Part shown: positions 1 through 7,876 of the stretch, one piece after another | Position numbering within the stretch: the stretch's first letter is position 1 | How the letters are laid out: the number at the start of each line of letters is the position of its first letter | Position numbers and translations under genes: made by a program | Notes under the pieces: generated by a model | Databases searched by the model: none | What the model saw: only the letters and a program-made list of their open reading frames with translations | Told to the model about the DNA's origin: nothing | NCBI GenBank assembly: GCA_020833055.1 | Contig: JAJHQZ010000018.1 | Location: forward strand, 1-10,880 | Direction: 5' to 3' | DNA from: Candidatus Korarchaeum sp. | GTDB lineage: Archaea > Korarchaeota > Korarchaeia > Korarchaeales > Korarchaeaceae | DNA: 10,880 bases

Positions 1-106
1 CACAGGATGAGGGGAGCCCCGTTGCCCCTGAAAGCCATCAATGAGGATAGCAGCAGTGCTATCCGAGATGGAACGGGTAGTAAATGTTAACTACCCGACA
101 ACGGAG
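1..106 (+). ncRNA. Partial structured RNA with a kink-turn (family not recognised)
   Basis: No protein is visible here, but the + strand folds well. An outer helix pairs 19-24 (CCGTTG) with 99-104 (CAACGG) and encloses two hairpins. The first has a 5-bp stem 35-39/67-71 (CCATC/GATGG), a 3-nt bulge AAT at 40-42, tandem G-A/A-G pairs (GA 43-44 facing GA 65-66), then a perfect 8-bp stem 45-52/57-64 with loop GCAG. That is the consensus layout of an L7Ae-binding kink-turn. The second is an 8-bp perfect hairpin 74-81/90-97 with an 8-nt loop. GGGG 11-14 could also pair with CCCC 25-28 and form a pseudoknot across the outer helix. The minus strand lacks the G-A pairs, so the + strand is the likely RNA strand. 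Position 1 is probably inside the RNA. I could not match it to RNase P RNA, SRP RNA, rRNA or a known riboswitch from memory. It is convergent with the hydrogenase operon. Confidence 0.45.
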
Positions 107-123
107 TGTTAAGAGGCCTAGGA

Positions 124-684
124 TTAGCATAGTTCATCTATTTTCTTCAAAAAACTACTTATATCAAAATTTATATCCAATTTTCTATCCCTCAATATCT
201 TAGTTATTGAATCGAGCACCCTCGGGAGTGCCACCTTCACCTCGGGGCTGAGCCCCTCCCTTAGATCTATCGAGCTCGGTACTATGCCCACTACGTAAGT
301 CTCCGGTAATCTCCCCATCGCCAGAGCTGCAGCTATTAACACCTCCGCGGTGACCCCATGGCTCCAAGAACTGATCAAATGCTTCAAGAGGATCTCCCTA
401 TCCACGCTAGATCTATCGACTCTGTAGACTCTCACGTCCCCCGGCTCCCCCTCTTCAGGTGAGAGGGAATCGACCACGAACAGTATATCGGAACCCTCTA
501 TCTCCTCCAAGAGCCCTATACCACCGATCCCCCCGTCCACTACCCTCATCCACTCAGGTATATCCATTGAGGAGAGAGCTTCCGCGAAGTAAGAGCCAGC
601 GCCATCGTCCCCTAATAATCTGTTCCCTAATCCTAAAATGAGTACCCTAACTTTACCATGAGATCCCTCAAGGTCCTCAGGCAT
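124..684 (-). CDS. [NiFe] hydrogenase maturation protease (HyaD/HycI family, peptidase A31)
   Basis: This 186-residue protein matches the family of nickel-dependent endopeptidases that clip the C-terminal tail of the hydrogenase large subunit once the NiFe centre is built. It has the N-terminal GLGNRLLGDDGAG motif (residues 18-30), DGG at 50-52, VVDS around D72, SWSHG with H109, and the C-terminal IDLREGLSPEV segment (139-149). D27, D72 and H109 occupy the three nickel-contact positions known from HybD/HycI, with Asp at the first as in HycI. The last ~25 residues extend past the usual fold. The ATG start at 684 overlaps the upstream gene by 52 bases and has a GAGGGAG ribosome site just upstream; no later in-frame start precedes the GLGN motif. 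It is the last gene of the hydrogenase operon, and the large subunit (3428-5194) carries the tail it would cut. Confidence 0.93.
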   Translation of the reverse strand: MPEDLEGSHGKVRVLILGLGNRLLGDDGAGSYFAEALSSMDIPEWMRVVDGGIGGIGLLEEIEGSDILFVVDSLSPEEGEPGDVRVYRVDRSSVDREILLKHLISSWSHGVTAEVLIAAALAMGRLPETYVVGIVPSSIDLREGLSPEVKVALPRVLDSITKILRDRKLDINFDISSFLKKIDELC

Positions 685-1295
685 CCGACTCCCTCAGCTC
701 GAGGCGGGACATTGACGATGTATACTTCGCCCTCAGATAGGGAGGCTATCACTCCCGTCAGTGTGTTTACGTCATTCACACCTAAGAGCGTCAGAGGTAT
801 AGATTCTTTCAATCTCTCGGTATCCCTCTCGACCTCTATTTTCTTTACAGAAGTCCCCTCACCCTGTGAAATTATTATTATGAAGTCCGGATCGTACTCT
901 ATCATTTCAGTTATTGAAGCTAGCGGGTATTGAGTCGTATCGAATAATTCCACGTCACCACCCCTCACTTCACCCACCAGCTCCCTTATCCCCTCGAGGA
1001 CGCTCTCAGGAGGCTGAGGGGAGCTTATCACGATAGCGCATCTCTTCCCTCCCATCCTCACGTACTTTCCGGGCTTCATTAATGCTCTCCTAATAGCTTC
1101 GATCGGATCCTCCCCTCCCAAGGACATAGATAACTCCTTCCTGATCTCATTAATATCCTTCCTATTTATGGGAAAAGAGTATACCAATCTCTCGAGCTCT
1201 ATAGCAGATATTATCGAGTCCTTTATCTCACGCTCTATTTCATTCAGCTCACCGTAGAGAGTCCCGAGGAGCCTCGCGATCTTCTTCAACGACAT
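633..1295 (-). CDS. Hypothetical protein, possible degenerate hydrogenase-protease paralogue
   Basis: I do not recognise this 220-residue protein by a signature motif. Residues 1-75 are charged and helical (possible coiled coil around 10-60). Residues 84-220 look alpha/beta, with strands CAIVISS (86-92), DVELFD (114-119), FIIIIS (138-143) and EVYIVNVPP (190-198). The order and spacing of these elements resemble the maturation protease encoded next door: VELFD..ASITEMIEYDPDFIIIIS parallels VRVVDGG..LLEEIEGSDILFVVDS, and LTLLGVND..GVIASL parallels SWSHGVTAEVLIAAAL. The GLGN motif is absent, and the Asp and His metal ligands align with S143 and about N174, so it would be non-catalytic. It starts 10 bases after isp2 without a clear ribosome site and overlaps the protease gene by 52 bases, so it is firmly in the hydrogenase operon. 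An assembly or chaperone role is inference. Confidence 0.7.
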   Translation of the reverse strand: MSLKKIARLLGTLYGELNEIEREIKDSIISAIELERLVYSFPINRKDINEIRKELSMSLGGEDPIEAIRRALMKPGKYVRMGGKRCAIVISSPQPPESVLEGIRELVGEVRGGDVELFDTTQYPLASITEMIEYDPDFIIIISQGEGTSVKKIEVERDTERLKESIPLTLLGVNDVNTLTGVIASLSEGEVYIVNVPPRAEGVGCLRTLRDLMVKLGYSF

Positions 1296-1305
1296 TTTAA
1301 AAATT

Positions 1306-2631
1306 TTATAGTTTGATCTTATCCAGTAAATAATGTGATATATGGACAGCTCTGAAGGCGCTCCCTGTGAGTTCCGATCCCTTATTCAAGCTGAATATAC
1401 ACGTCGGGCATCCGGTAACGACTACCTCGGCCCCGCTCTGGACGACCTCTCTCGCCTTCTCCCTCATGACTACCTCATAATCCCTCATGAGGTCCCTAGT
1501 GAACTCAGCCTCCCATCCATCCACCTCCCGGCTCAAGCCGAGCAGTCCCCTTAGCTCTCTCAGGTCCTCGCTCAAGAGAGCTATACCGGATCCACCCCCG
1601 CAACAACGACTGAAGACACCCTGGCTCTTGGGTAACTCCCTGTACTCCTTGGAGGAGGCCCTCAGGATCTCCCTAGGTTCCCTCTTGACGCCGCTATTCC
1701 TCAACTTGCATGGATCGTGCCACGCTACCTTTACCTCTCCAGCCTCTATCCTGAACTTCCCAGCTCTATAGAGTTCGTAGAGATATTCAGCTACGTGTAA
1801 GATCTCATAATCCACTTTCTCCCGGATTAAGAATGGCATCTGAAATCTCATCTCCTCGTAAGTAGTTCCCCCATGCGATAAGATCACTTTCTTAGCCCCG
1901 ATCCCCTTAACGTAAGAGTTCACTCTCTCTAAAGCCTTCCTCTCTGACTTCCTATCGCCTATGAAAGATCCTGTACCGAATTCGAAGCCCAGTGGCCTTG
2001 AGGGGAGAGTCCAGTTGATTCCGAGGGCATCTAGGATCTTTGATGTCGATATTATAGTTTCCGGAGTCAATATAGCCTCTATGACTGTCGGTAAGTAGAG
2101 GACCTCGGCCCCCTCCCTATCCAAGGGTAGCTCCTTCCCTACACCTCCTCTCACTCTCCCGATAGTAGAATTCCATAGATCCATCACTCCCTCATGCCCC
2201 GCGATATCCCCGCTTTCTATCTCACTCAAGCGTTTCAGGATCGTCGGGGCCCTCCCCATGCTGCTGAGGAACCCCCTGAGTATCCTTATTAACTCACCGC
2301 TGTAGATACCGAATGGGCATGTGTTCAAACAGTTACCGCAGTTGACGCATCTGTAAGCCATGTAAGTCATCCTCTTGAGGTCATCCTCACCCTTGGGATA
2401 TCCAGCATTAACTATAGATCCTAAGGCATAGCCTACAGCTGTTACCCTCTTCCTCCATATTCTCCTAAGCTCCTCAGCTTTATTCACAGGCTCGTACTCA
2501 GGTCCAGCTGCTATGTACGGGCAGTGAGGCGTGCAGAGGCCGCAAGACACGCAGGACTCGAAGTAATGTAATGTAACTGGATTCAACTCGGAGAGAGTTT
2601 CATTAATAGCTGAATCGAGTTCCCCATTCAT
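1306..2631 (-). CDS. isp2: Isp2: HdrD/DsrK-like iron-sulfur electron-transfer subunit
   Basis: The 441-residue protein starts with two ferredoxin-type [4Fe-4S] motifs: CVSCGLCTPHCPY (C27, C30, C33, C37) and CVNCGNCLNTCPF (C95, C98, C101, C105). A C-terminal CCG domain follows with HDPC (C308), CCGGG (C343, C344) and GCPTC (C408, C411), the five-Cys pattern of the HdrB/HdrD/DsrK non-cubane cluster. An earlier CCG domain can be traced (about 175-260), but its cysteines are gone (YLPTVIE, EFGTG, SHGGTTYEE). There is no signal peptide, so it should sit on the cytoplasmic face, taking electrons from Isp1. I start at the ATG at 2631: it forms a 4-base ATGA overlap with the isp1 stop and has GGAGGAG upstream. 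A GTG at 2646 would add five residues. The Isp2 role follows the Isp-type hydrogenases of Acidianus and Chromatiaceae; the acceptor is unknown. Confidence 0.88.
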   Translation of the reverse strand: MNGELDSAINETLSELNPVTLHYFESCVSCGLCTPHCPYIAAGPEYEPVNKAEELRRIWRKRVTAVGYALGSIVNAGYPKGEDDLKRMTYMAYRCVNCGNCLNTCPFGIYSGELIRILRGFLSSMGRAPTILKRLSEIESGDIAGHEGVMDLWNSTIGRVRGGVGKELPLDREGAEVLYLPTVIEAILTPETIISTSKILDALGINWTLPSRPLGFEFGTGSFIGDRKSERKALERVNSYVKGIGAKKVILSHGGTTYEEMRFQMPFLIREKVDYEILHVAEYLYELYRAGKFRIEAGEVKVAWHDPCKLRNSGVKREPREILRASSKEYRELPKSQGVFSRCCGGGSGIALLSEDLRELRGLLGLSREVDGWEAEFTRDLMRDYEVVMREKAREVVQSGAEVVVTGCPTCIFSLNKGSELTGSAFRAVHISHYLLDKIKL

Positions 2632-3416
2632 AGCCCTCTCCTCCACATATCATAAGCCTCATGGAGCTTCCCGTACCAGTAACTGAAGACGAAATGGAAG
2701 AACTTCGTGAACGGTAGTATCATTACTAATACTTCGCTCGCTAGTATGTGGATGCCCAAGACGTTCTTGTAAGTGTCTATATCGCTAGAGGGTAGATGGT
2801 GCGTGGCCATGTAACCGCTCACTAAGATAACTAGGAGGAGGATCAGAGCAGTGAAATCCCCTATTCTCACCCTGGAGAGATTCTCCTTGAACTTCTTCGG
2901 GAACTTCTCGAGTAGCTTGAATGTAGTGCCTATTATAGCTATTATAGCGAGTACATCTCCGTTCAATACCACTGTCAGGGGTCCCCATATCGTGTTCACG
3001 AAACCCCGGGACATAGTGCTAGTGGGAGTCACGGGCGATGTCACTGTGAGGGCCGAGCTAGTAGCGCTAGTGGGTATAGCTAGGGGCCGGAGTAAGGAGT
3101 AAGGTGGGAAGTAGTAAGACCACCAAGCTATGTGATGCGAGAGTAAGAAGAGGAGCGGGATGACCCCCAGGAAGTGGAGTAGGAATATACCAGTGACGAA
3201 CGTTACCTTAGTCCTCTTGATAGATGCCCATATTGGGAATATGAATGCTCTTATCAGAGCGAGGACTTTGTGAAACAGGGAGGTCTTCCTCCAGACTGGT
3301 TGAGGGGCCCTCTTGAAGAGGAAGATGTATCTAGATATTCTGTAAGCTATCCCGAGTGTGAAAATGAATAATGTTGGTAGGATCATGTTATAAACTGAGA
3401 ACTCATAGATCCCCAT
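2628..3416 (-). CDS. isp1: Isp1: cytochrome b-type membrane subunit (NarI/HdrE/DsrM-like)
   Basis: A 262-residue integral membrane protein with about five hydrophobic segments (roughly 8-27, 72-93, 143-165, 187-204, 218-245). Histidines that could bind b haems lie in or near the helices: H81 (LLHFLG), H94/H95, H206/H207, H223 (GIHIL) and H241 (FFHF). Size, helix count and position next to an HdrD-like gene fit Isp1, the quinone/haem-type membrane partner that carries hydrogenase electrons across the membrane to Isp2. The C-terminus (YWYGKLHEAYDMWRRGL) is basic and probably cytoplasmic. Residues 112-138 between the second and third helices form an unusual Ser/Thr/Pro-rich loop. The start at 3416 is 11 bases after the large-subunit stop and follows GGGGGATCGG. 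The stop overlaps isp2 by four bases, so the two are translationally coupled. Haem ligand assignment is inference. Confidence 0.85.
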   Translation of the reverse strand: MGIYEFSVYNMILPTLFIFTLGIAYRISRYIFLFKRAPQPVWRKTSLFHKVLALIRAFIFPIWASIKRTKVTFVTGIFLLHFLGVIPLLFLLSHHIAWWSYYFPPYSLLRPLAIPTSATSSALTVTSPVTPTSTMSRGFVNTIWGPLTVVLNGDVLAIIAIIGTTFKLLEKFPKKFKENLSRVRIGDFTALILLLVILVSGYMATHHLPSSDIDTYKNVLGIHILASEVLVMILPFTKFFHFVFSYWYGKLHEAYDMWRRGL

Positions 3417-3427
3417 CCCGATCCCCC

Positions 3428-5194
3428 TCAGACAGTAGCTATTGGTGTGAAGAGCTTCTCAATCCTCCTGTTGCCCACGAACATATGCACAGCGCATGCT
3501 ATACATGGATCGAAGCTCCTTATAGCTCTAACTATGTCTAGACCCGTCCATTGATCTGGAGGGAGCTCCTCCGTTATCTCCACTCCCAAGACTGATGCCT
3601 CATACGGCCCTCTGTATCCCCACCTATCCCTCGGGGACAGGTTCGGAGTTGTGGGCGCATGTATCTGGTAATTCTTTATCTTGTAATTCTCCACGACCAT
3701 CCAGTGCCTCACAGAGCCTCTGGGAGCTTCATCGAACCCGAATCCCAAAGAGAACGCTGGCTTCTTCCAAGGCCTTGAGGTCTCCAAGCTACCGGATTTC
3801 GCATGCTCTAGAGCAGCCAATAAGTTGTTCCAAGCTGCTTCCACGTGAAGTGCGAAATTGAATGCCCTAGCCCTCATCCTCTCTATAGTCGTCGATGCCC
3901 TCACCTTCGGTATGTTCCACTCTAAAGTCATCTTATCCCACGTACCTTGGGGCATCTCTAGTACAGCTGTCTGGGGGAGCTCTATCTTCACCTTACCCCC
4001 GTTCTGTATGGCGTGAGCCCACATCCTAGCTATAGGCCCTGCTTCTATCGGGTAGATCTTACCCTTCCAAACGAACCTGACTATAGCGCCCCAGCTGTAC
4101 TTAGAACGCCAATCTTGAGCTTGTGGGCGAGGGATAGTCGTCTTATTCCAGGGGTGATACTTCATAAACTCACTCATCCCCCAGACCAGCTTATTGCCCA
4201 GAGGATCCCTCTCTACTATCAGGCCATCCCACTCATCGTAGAAGGAGGAGTCGACTAGCTCTATGGTCCCTAAATTCATATCAGTCAACTTATCAGTGAC
4301 GAGCTCCCCGTCCAATATCAGACCGGGTTTCATGTACCTCTTCCTGCCAGCATCATCTATGTTCTTGTATATCTCCTCGTAGCTCTCTCCAAGTGAGGAG
4401 TAAGCCTCCGGATCCTCATAGATACCTACGCTGATCAGATTAGGTTTCTCATACGTGATCCCCTGCCTCTCATAACCTATGGAGTTGTAGAAGTTCGCGA
4501 GATCCTCCCATATTGTAGCGATGAATTTCGCCCAAGCGGTCAATTTCGTGAGCCTGTATGAGTACTCTATCAGGGTCTCCTCCGTGACAGTCGCACCTAT
4601 CCCCCCTGGGATCAGTGTCCTGGGATGGGGGTGACTCCCGTAGAACAGCACTCCCATCTGCCTGGCGATCTTCTGCATCTGTAATGCTAAGATGTATATC
4701 TTCCCCTGGAGTGGGTTCAGGGCGTCCATTATATCCCCTATACTGGAGAAACCGTGCACATCCGAGTGCTCTGCTTTAGTCCTCTTGGCTTCACCGTACA
4801 CTGAGGGGGTCAGTCTCGATACTATCACGCCGCTGTAATCGGGGCCAGCTAATATACTCAAGTGAGTCGGATTATCGTATATGTGATCGAGAGCCGCCCA
4901 AGCGAGGTTCCTTATGAGCACTCCGAACGGCTTGGGGACAGCGCCTAACGCCATATCATTCGCTTTAGCGGATGCATTTGCGTGAGATGCTGCGCAGACA
5001 CCGCATACTCTACTGGTTAAATGTATAGCATCGGGAGGCTCCCTCCCCCTGAGGAATACCTCGAAACCTCTGAACATAGCGCCGAAGCTCCAAGCTTCCC
5101 TTATCTTCTTCGTGCTCTCATCAACGATAGCTTTTACCCCCAAGTGACCCTCTATCCTAGTTATAGGATCTATGAAGAGCTCCCTCTCCACCAT
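3428..5194 (-). CDS. hynL: [NiFe] hydrogenase large subunit, group 1
   Basis: This 588-residue protein carries the NiFe active site for H2 activation. The N-terminal motif RVCGVC (R62, C64, C67, followed by H71) and the C-terminal DPCIACAVH (C564, C567, H570) supply the four cysteines that hold Ni and the Fe(CN)2CO unit. The 18 residues after H570 (MFVGNRRIEKLFTPIATV) are the expected tail removed by the maturation protease encoded at 124-684. GAMFRGFEVFLRGR (38-51) and SHPHPRTLIPGG are typical group 1 (membrane uptake) signatures. There is no signal peptide of its own; it would leave the cell by hitch-hiking with the Tat-tagged small subunit. The ATG at 5194 lies 10 bases after the small-subunit stop with a strong GGGGTGAT ribosome site. 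Gene order S-L-isp1-isp2 differs from the Chromatiaceae order in which the isp genes separate S and L. Confidence 0.96.
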   Translation of the reverse strand: MVERELFIDPITRIEGHLGVKAIVDESTKKIREAWSFGAMFRGFEVFLRGREPPDAIHLTSRVCGVCAASHANASAKANDMALGAVPKPFGVLIRNLAWAALDHIYDNPTHLSILAGPDYSGVIVSRLTPSVYGEAKRTKAEHSDVHGFSSIGDIMDALNPLQGKIYILALQMQKIARQMGVLFYGSHPHPRTLIPGGIGATVTEETLIEYSYRLTKLTAWAKFIATIWEDLANFYNSIGYERQGITYEKPNLISVGIYEDPEAYSSLGESYEEIYKNIDDAGRKRYMKPGLILDGELVTDKLTDMNLGTIELVDSSFYDEWDGLIVERDPLGNKLVWGMSEFMKYHPWNKTTIPRPQAQDWRSKYSWGAIVRFVWKGKIYPIEAGPIARMWAHAIQNGGKVKIELPQTAVLEMPQGTWDKMTLEWNIPKVRASTTIERMRARAFNFALHVEAAWNNLLAALEHAKSGSLETSRPWKKPAFSLGFGFDEAPRGSVRHWMVVENYKIKNYQIHAPTTPNLSPRDRWGYRGPYEASVLGVEITEELPPDQWTGLDIVRAIRSFDPCIACAVHMFVGNRRIEKLFTPIATV

Positions 5195-5204
5195 GCATCA
5201 CCCC

Positions 5205-6446
<1,242 letters not shown>

Positions 6447-6479
6447 GAGATCCCGCCCTCTTGAGGGAGACCCTATCGG

Positions 6480-6502
6480 CATATAATAAAAACTTTCTGC
6501 CG
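6480..6502 (-). promoter_or_regulatory. Promoter of the hydrogenase operon (BRE plus TATA)
   Basis: Reading the minus strand, CAGAAAG (BRE-like, purine/A-rich) is followed directly by TTTTTATTATA, a good archaeal TATA box centred near 6487. Transcription should begin about 26 bases downstream, near 6461, giving a leader of roughly 15 bases before the ATG at 6446. This is the only convincing promoter for the six-gene unit. The tight spacing of all downstream genes argues for one transcript. Confidence 0.55.
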
Positions 6503-7071
6503 CGTAAGATCTAGCAATATTTCAAACATGTGTAGATTCCTCTAACTTTTCTTTTTATAGATTTCCCTTAATGTATGAAGATTATCGATATTGTATTGAG
6601 ATAGATGTTTCTTATGTAGCTGCATCGAGCAATAAAAAGGAATAGCCGTCCCCAGCACCCTCCAACACCTCATATGATATTGATCGATTACTTCCATTAT
6701 AAGATTTAATTTTAATGATAAATGTGGGTAGTAGGTATAATGAACAAATTTAATCCATTTATTGCTCAAGTTTTTTAATCAGTGGTTAATAGAGGGCACC
6801 TCCATCTTTTAGTATTTAACATGATAAATTATATTCTTAGGATCCATTGAGTATCAATATAGAAATCAATAAATAAAATGACACCATCTATATTCAGGTA
6901 AATTCCATATATTCTGAATAAAAACTTATATTGAGGATCTCTAACTTCAATTTTATTTGAATTGTCGCATTAACAAAAATTTCCCGGGAGTACGTCATAG
7001 AAGGAAATCTCGCACGACCTCACCCTAGTTAATGATTATACTGCGAATGGTAGACCATGAGTGCGGGTTAC
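6503..7071. other. AT-rich intergenic stretch without a supported gene
   Basis: About 570 bases, clearly richer in A/T than the flanking genes. The only sizeable open frame (6542-6769, minus) begins with TTG, has no ribosome site or recognisable motif and an odd residue mix (many Trp, His, Tyr, Cys), so I do not call it. A small inverted pair, TATTCAG 6891-6897 and CTGAATA 6914-6920, is visible, as is ATGGT..ACCAT near 7047-7058. No tRNA, rRNA or box C/D layout was found. It may be a decayed gene, a regulatory spacer or a footprint of past insertion. Confidence 0.5.
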
Positions 7072-7088
7072 CGTAAGGTTTTTTATGT
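7072..7088 (+). promoter_or_regulatory. Promoter of tatA (BRE plus TATA)
   Basis: CGTAAGG followed by TTTTTTATG forms a BRE/TATA pair with the TATA centred near 7083. Start of transcription is expected near 7109, just before the ribosome site and the ATG at 7121. This placement excludes the upstream in-frame ATG at 7094, which would lie outside the message. Confidence 0.5.
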
Positions 7089-7109
7089 AGCAATTGTTCA
7101 TTGTATCAC

Positions 7110-7116
7110 GAGGGTG
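7110..7116 (+). promoter_or_regulatory. Ribosome binding site that fixes the tatA start
   Basis: GAGGGTG sits 4 bases before the ATG at 7121 and can pair with the archaeal 16S 3' end (ATCACCTCC). Neither the ATG at 7094 nor the one at 7148 has a comparable site. Confidence 0.5.
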
Positions 7117-7120
7117 TCCT

Positions 7121-7444
7121 ATGATAGCCCCTGCTACAGTCAAGCTGATGCAGTTCGGGGGGATCGGTGTCTGGGAGATCTTGCTGATAGTGTTAATAGC
7201 TTTAATCCTCTTCGGCCCCAGGAAATTGCCCGAGTTAGCGAGGGCAATGGGTGAAGCATTGAGAGAGTTCAAGAGGGCGGCTAGCTCTGTGGAGGAGGGT
7301 CAAAAGAGCCCCTCTCAGAGCGAGAGAGTTGAGGGAAAGGTTAGCATCAGGGAGTTGGCTATGAGCTTGGGTATAGATGTATCAGGCAAGACTGATGAAG
7401 AGCTTTTGGAGGAGATAAAATCTAGGGTTAAAAGTAGTGGATGA
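7121..7444 (+). CDS. tatA: Sec-independent protein translocase TatA
   Basis: The 107-residue protein has the TatA hallmarks: a short N-terminal transmembrane helix (about residues 13-30, GGIGVWEILLIVLIALIL), the FGP hinge with basic residues (LFGPRKLPELAR) and an amphipathic helix to about residue 53. A charged linker and a small C-terminal helical segment (SIRELAMSLGIDVSGKTDEE and on) follow. TatA oligomers assemble with TatC to move folded Tat substrates; the hydrogenase small subunit upstream is such a substrate, a sensible functional neighbour although divergently transcribed. The start at 7121 is chosen from the ribosome site and promoter; the 7148 ATG gives a version closer to the usual bacterial N-terminus. 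TatC is not in this window. Confidence 0.92.
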   Translation: MIAPATVKLMQFGGIGVWEILLIVLIALILFGPRKLPELARAMGEALREFKRAASSVEEGQKSPSQSERVEGKVSIRELAMSLGIDVSGKTDEELLEEIKSRVKSSG

Positions 7445-7465
7445 GGATCTATCGGATGATTCTTC

Positions 7466-7480
7466 TGACATCGGATGTCA
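7466..7480. terminator. Small hairpin between convergent genes
   Basis: TGACAT-CGG-ATGTCA makes a 6-bp stem with a 3-base loop between the convergent tatA and ykgJ-like genes and covers the stop codon of the latter. No long T-run follows on either strand, so a terminator role is weakly supported. Confidence 0.2.
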
Positions 7481-7843
7481 CTCATTAATATTGAGCTTTA
7501 GTTCCTCTAATATTTTGAGGATTATTGAGCACTTCTCCTCGAACTCCTCCTCATCTATAGTATCGATCGCTGGGCAAAGGTCATCCAACTCGCATTCATT
7601 AGCTGAGATGTTGAATACGACTGGATAAGCCCTACAGCCTAGGGGCCTATTCTCATATATCTTGCACTTCCCTCCCTCGAGGAAGTAGCACTTCCCATTG
7701 ACGTTCCTCAACCTATAAAAATCACTCTTCTCCGAGAACTCCTCCCTGCTATAACCTAGCGACTCTATCCTCTCGATATCACTCTCCGTCAATATCATCT
7801 CAGTCTCGATGCAACAGATATGACATCCCTCCGGGCAGAGCAT
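7478..7843 (-). CDS. YkgJ-family cysteine cluster protein (putative Zn/Fe-binding)
   Basis: A 121-residue soluble protein with the family signature CPEGCHICC (C3, C7, C10, C11; pattern CxxxCxxCC) and the second conserved block GGKCKIYENRPLGCRAYP (C60, C70), plus C52, C84, C90 and C105. YkgJ/UPF0153 proteins are thought to bind zinc or iron through this cluster; their exact function is not established. The last ~30 residues are acidic and helical. The ATG at 7843 is preferred to the TTG one codon upstream (7846), because the divergent TATA element at 7862-7872 would start transcription at about 7842, giving a leaderless message. It shares a very short promoter region with tldD and is convergent with tatA. 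Confidence 0.85.
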   Translation of the reverse strand: MLCPEGCHICCIETEMILTESDIERIESLGYSREEFSEKSDFYRLRNVNGKCYFLEGGKCKIYENRPLGCRAYPVVFNISANECELDDLCPAIDTIDEEEFEEKCSIILKILEELKLNINE

Positions 7844-7876
7844 CAAGGTTAAAACTTAGGGCCTCTTAAAACTTTT
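7844..7876. promoter_or_regulatory. Compact divergent promoter for ykgJ-like gene and tldD
   Basis: Only 33 bases separate two divergent start codons. The 9-mer TTAAAACTT occurs twice as a direct repeat (7849-7857 and 7866-7874) with GGGCC between. Read rightward, the first TATA-like copy is about 26 bases before the tldD ATG (7877). Read leftward, the second (GTTTTAAGAG) is about 26 bases before the ATG at 7843. Both messages would therefore be leaderless, and two bound TBP/TFB complexes would nearly touch, so expression may be mutually exclusive. Confidence 0.5.

Noticed and set aside
4-66. Box C/D guide RNA reading (AGGATGA, CTGA at 28-31, TCAATGA, CCGA)
   Set aside because: The spacing is tempting, but boxes C' and D deviate and the would-be guide between them is a perfect 8-bp hairpin, which fits a kink-turn stem better than a guide.
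1296-1320. TATA-like sequence (CTATAAAATTTTTAAAA) before the 220-residue gene as an internal promoter
   Set aside because: A transcript start ~26 bases downstream would fall inside the coding sequence with no suitable later start codon.
2785-2988. Minus-strand 67-codon frame within isp1
   Set aside because: Out-of-frame shadow of the membrane protein gene.
6542-6769. 75-codon open frame on the minus strand in the AT-rich region
   Set aside because: TTG start, no ribosome site, no motif and improbable residue composition; most likely chance or a relic.
7094-7120. Longer tatA N-terminus from the ATG at 7094
   Set aside because: It lies upstream of the predicted transcript start, has no ribosome site and adds residues not typical of TatA.
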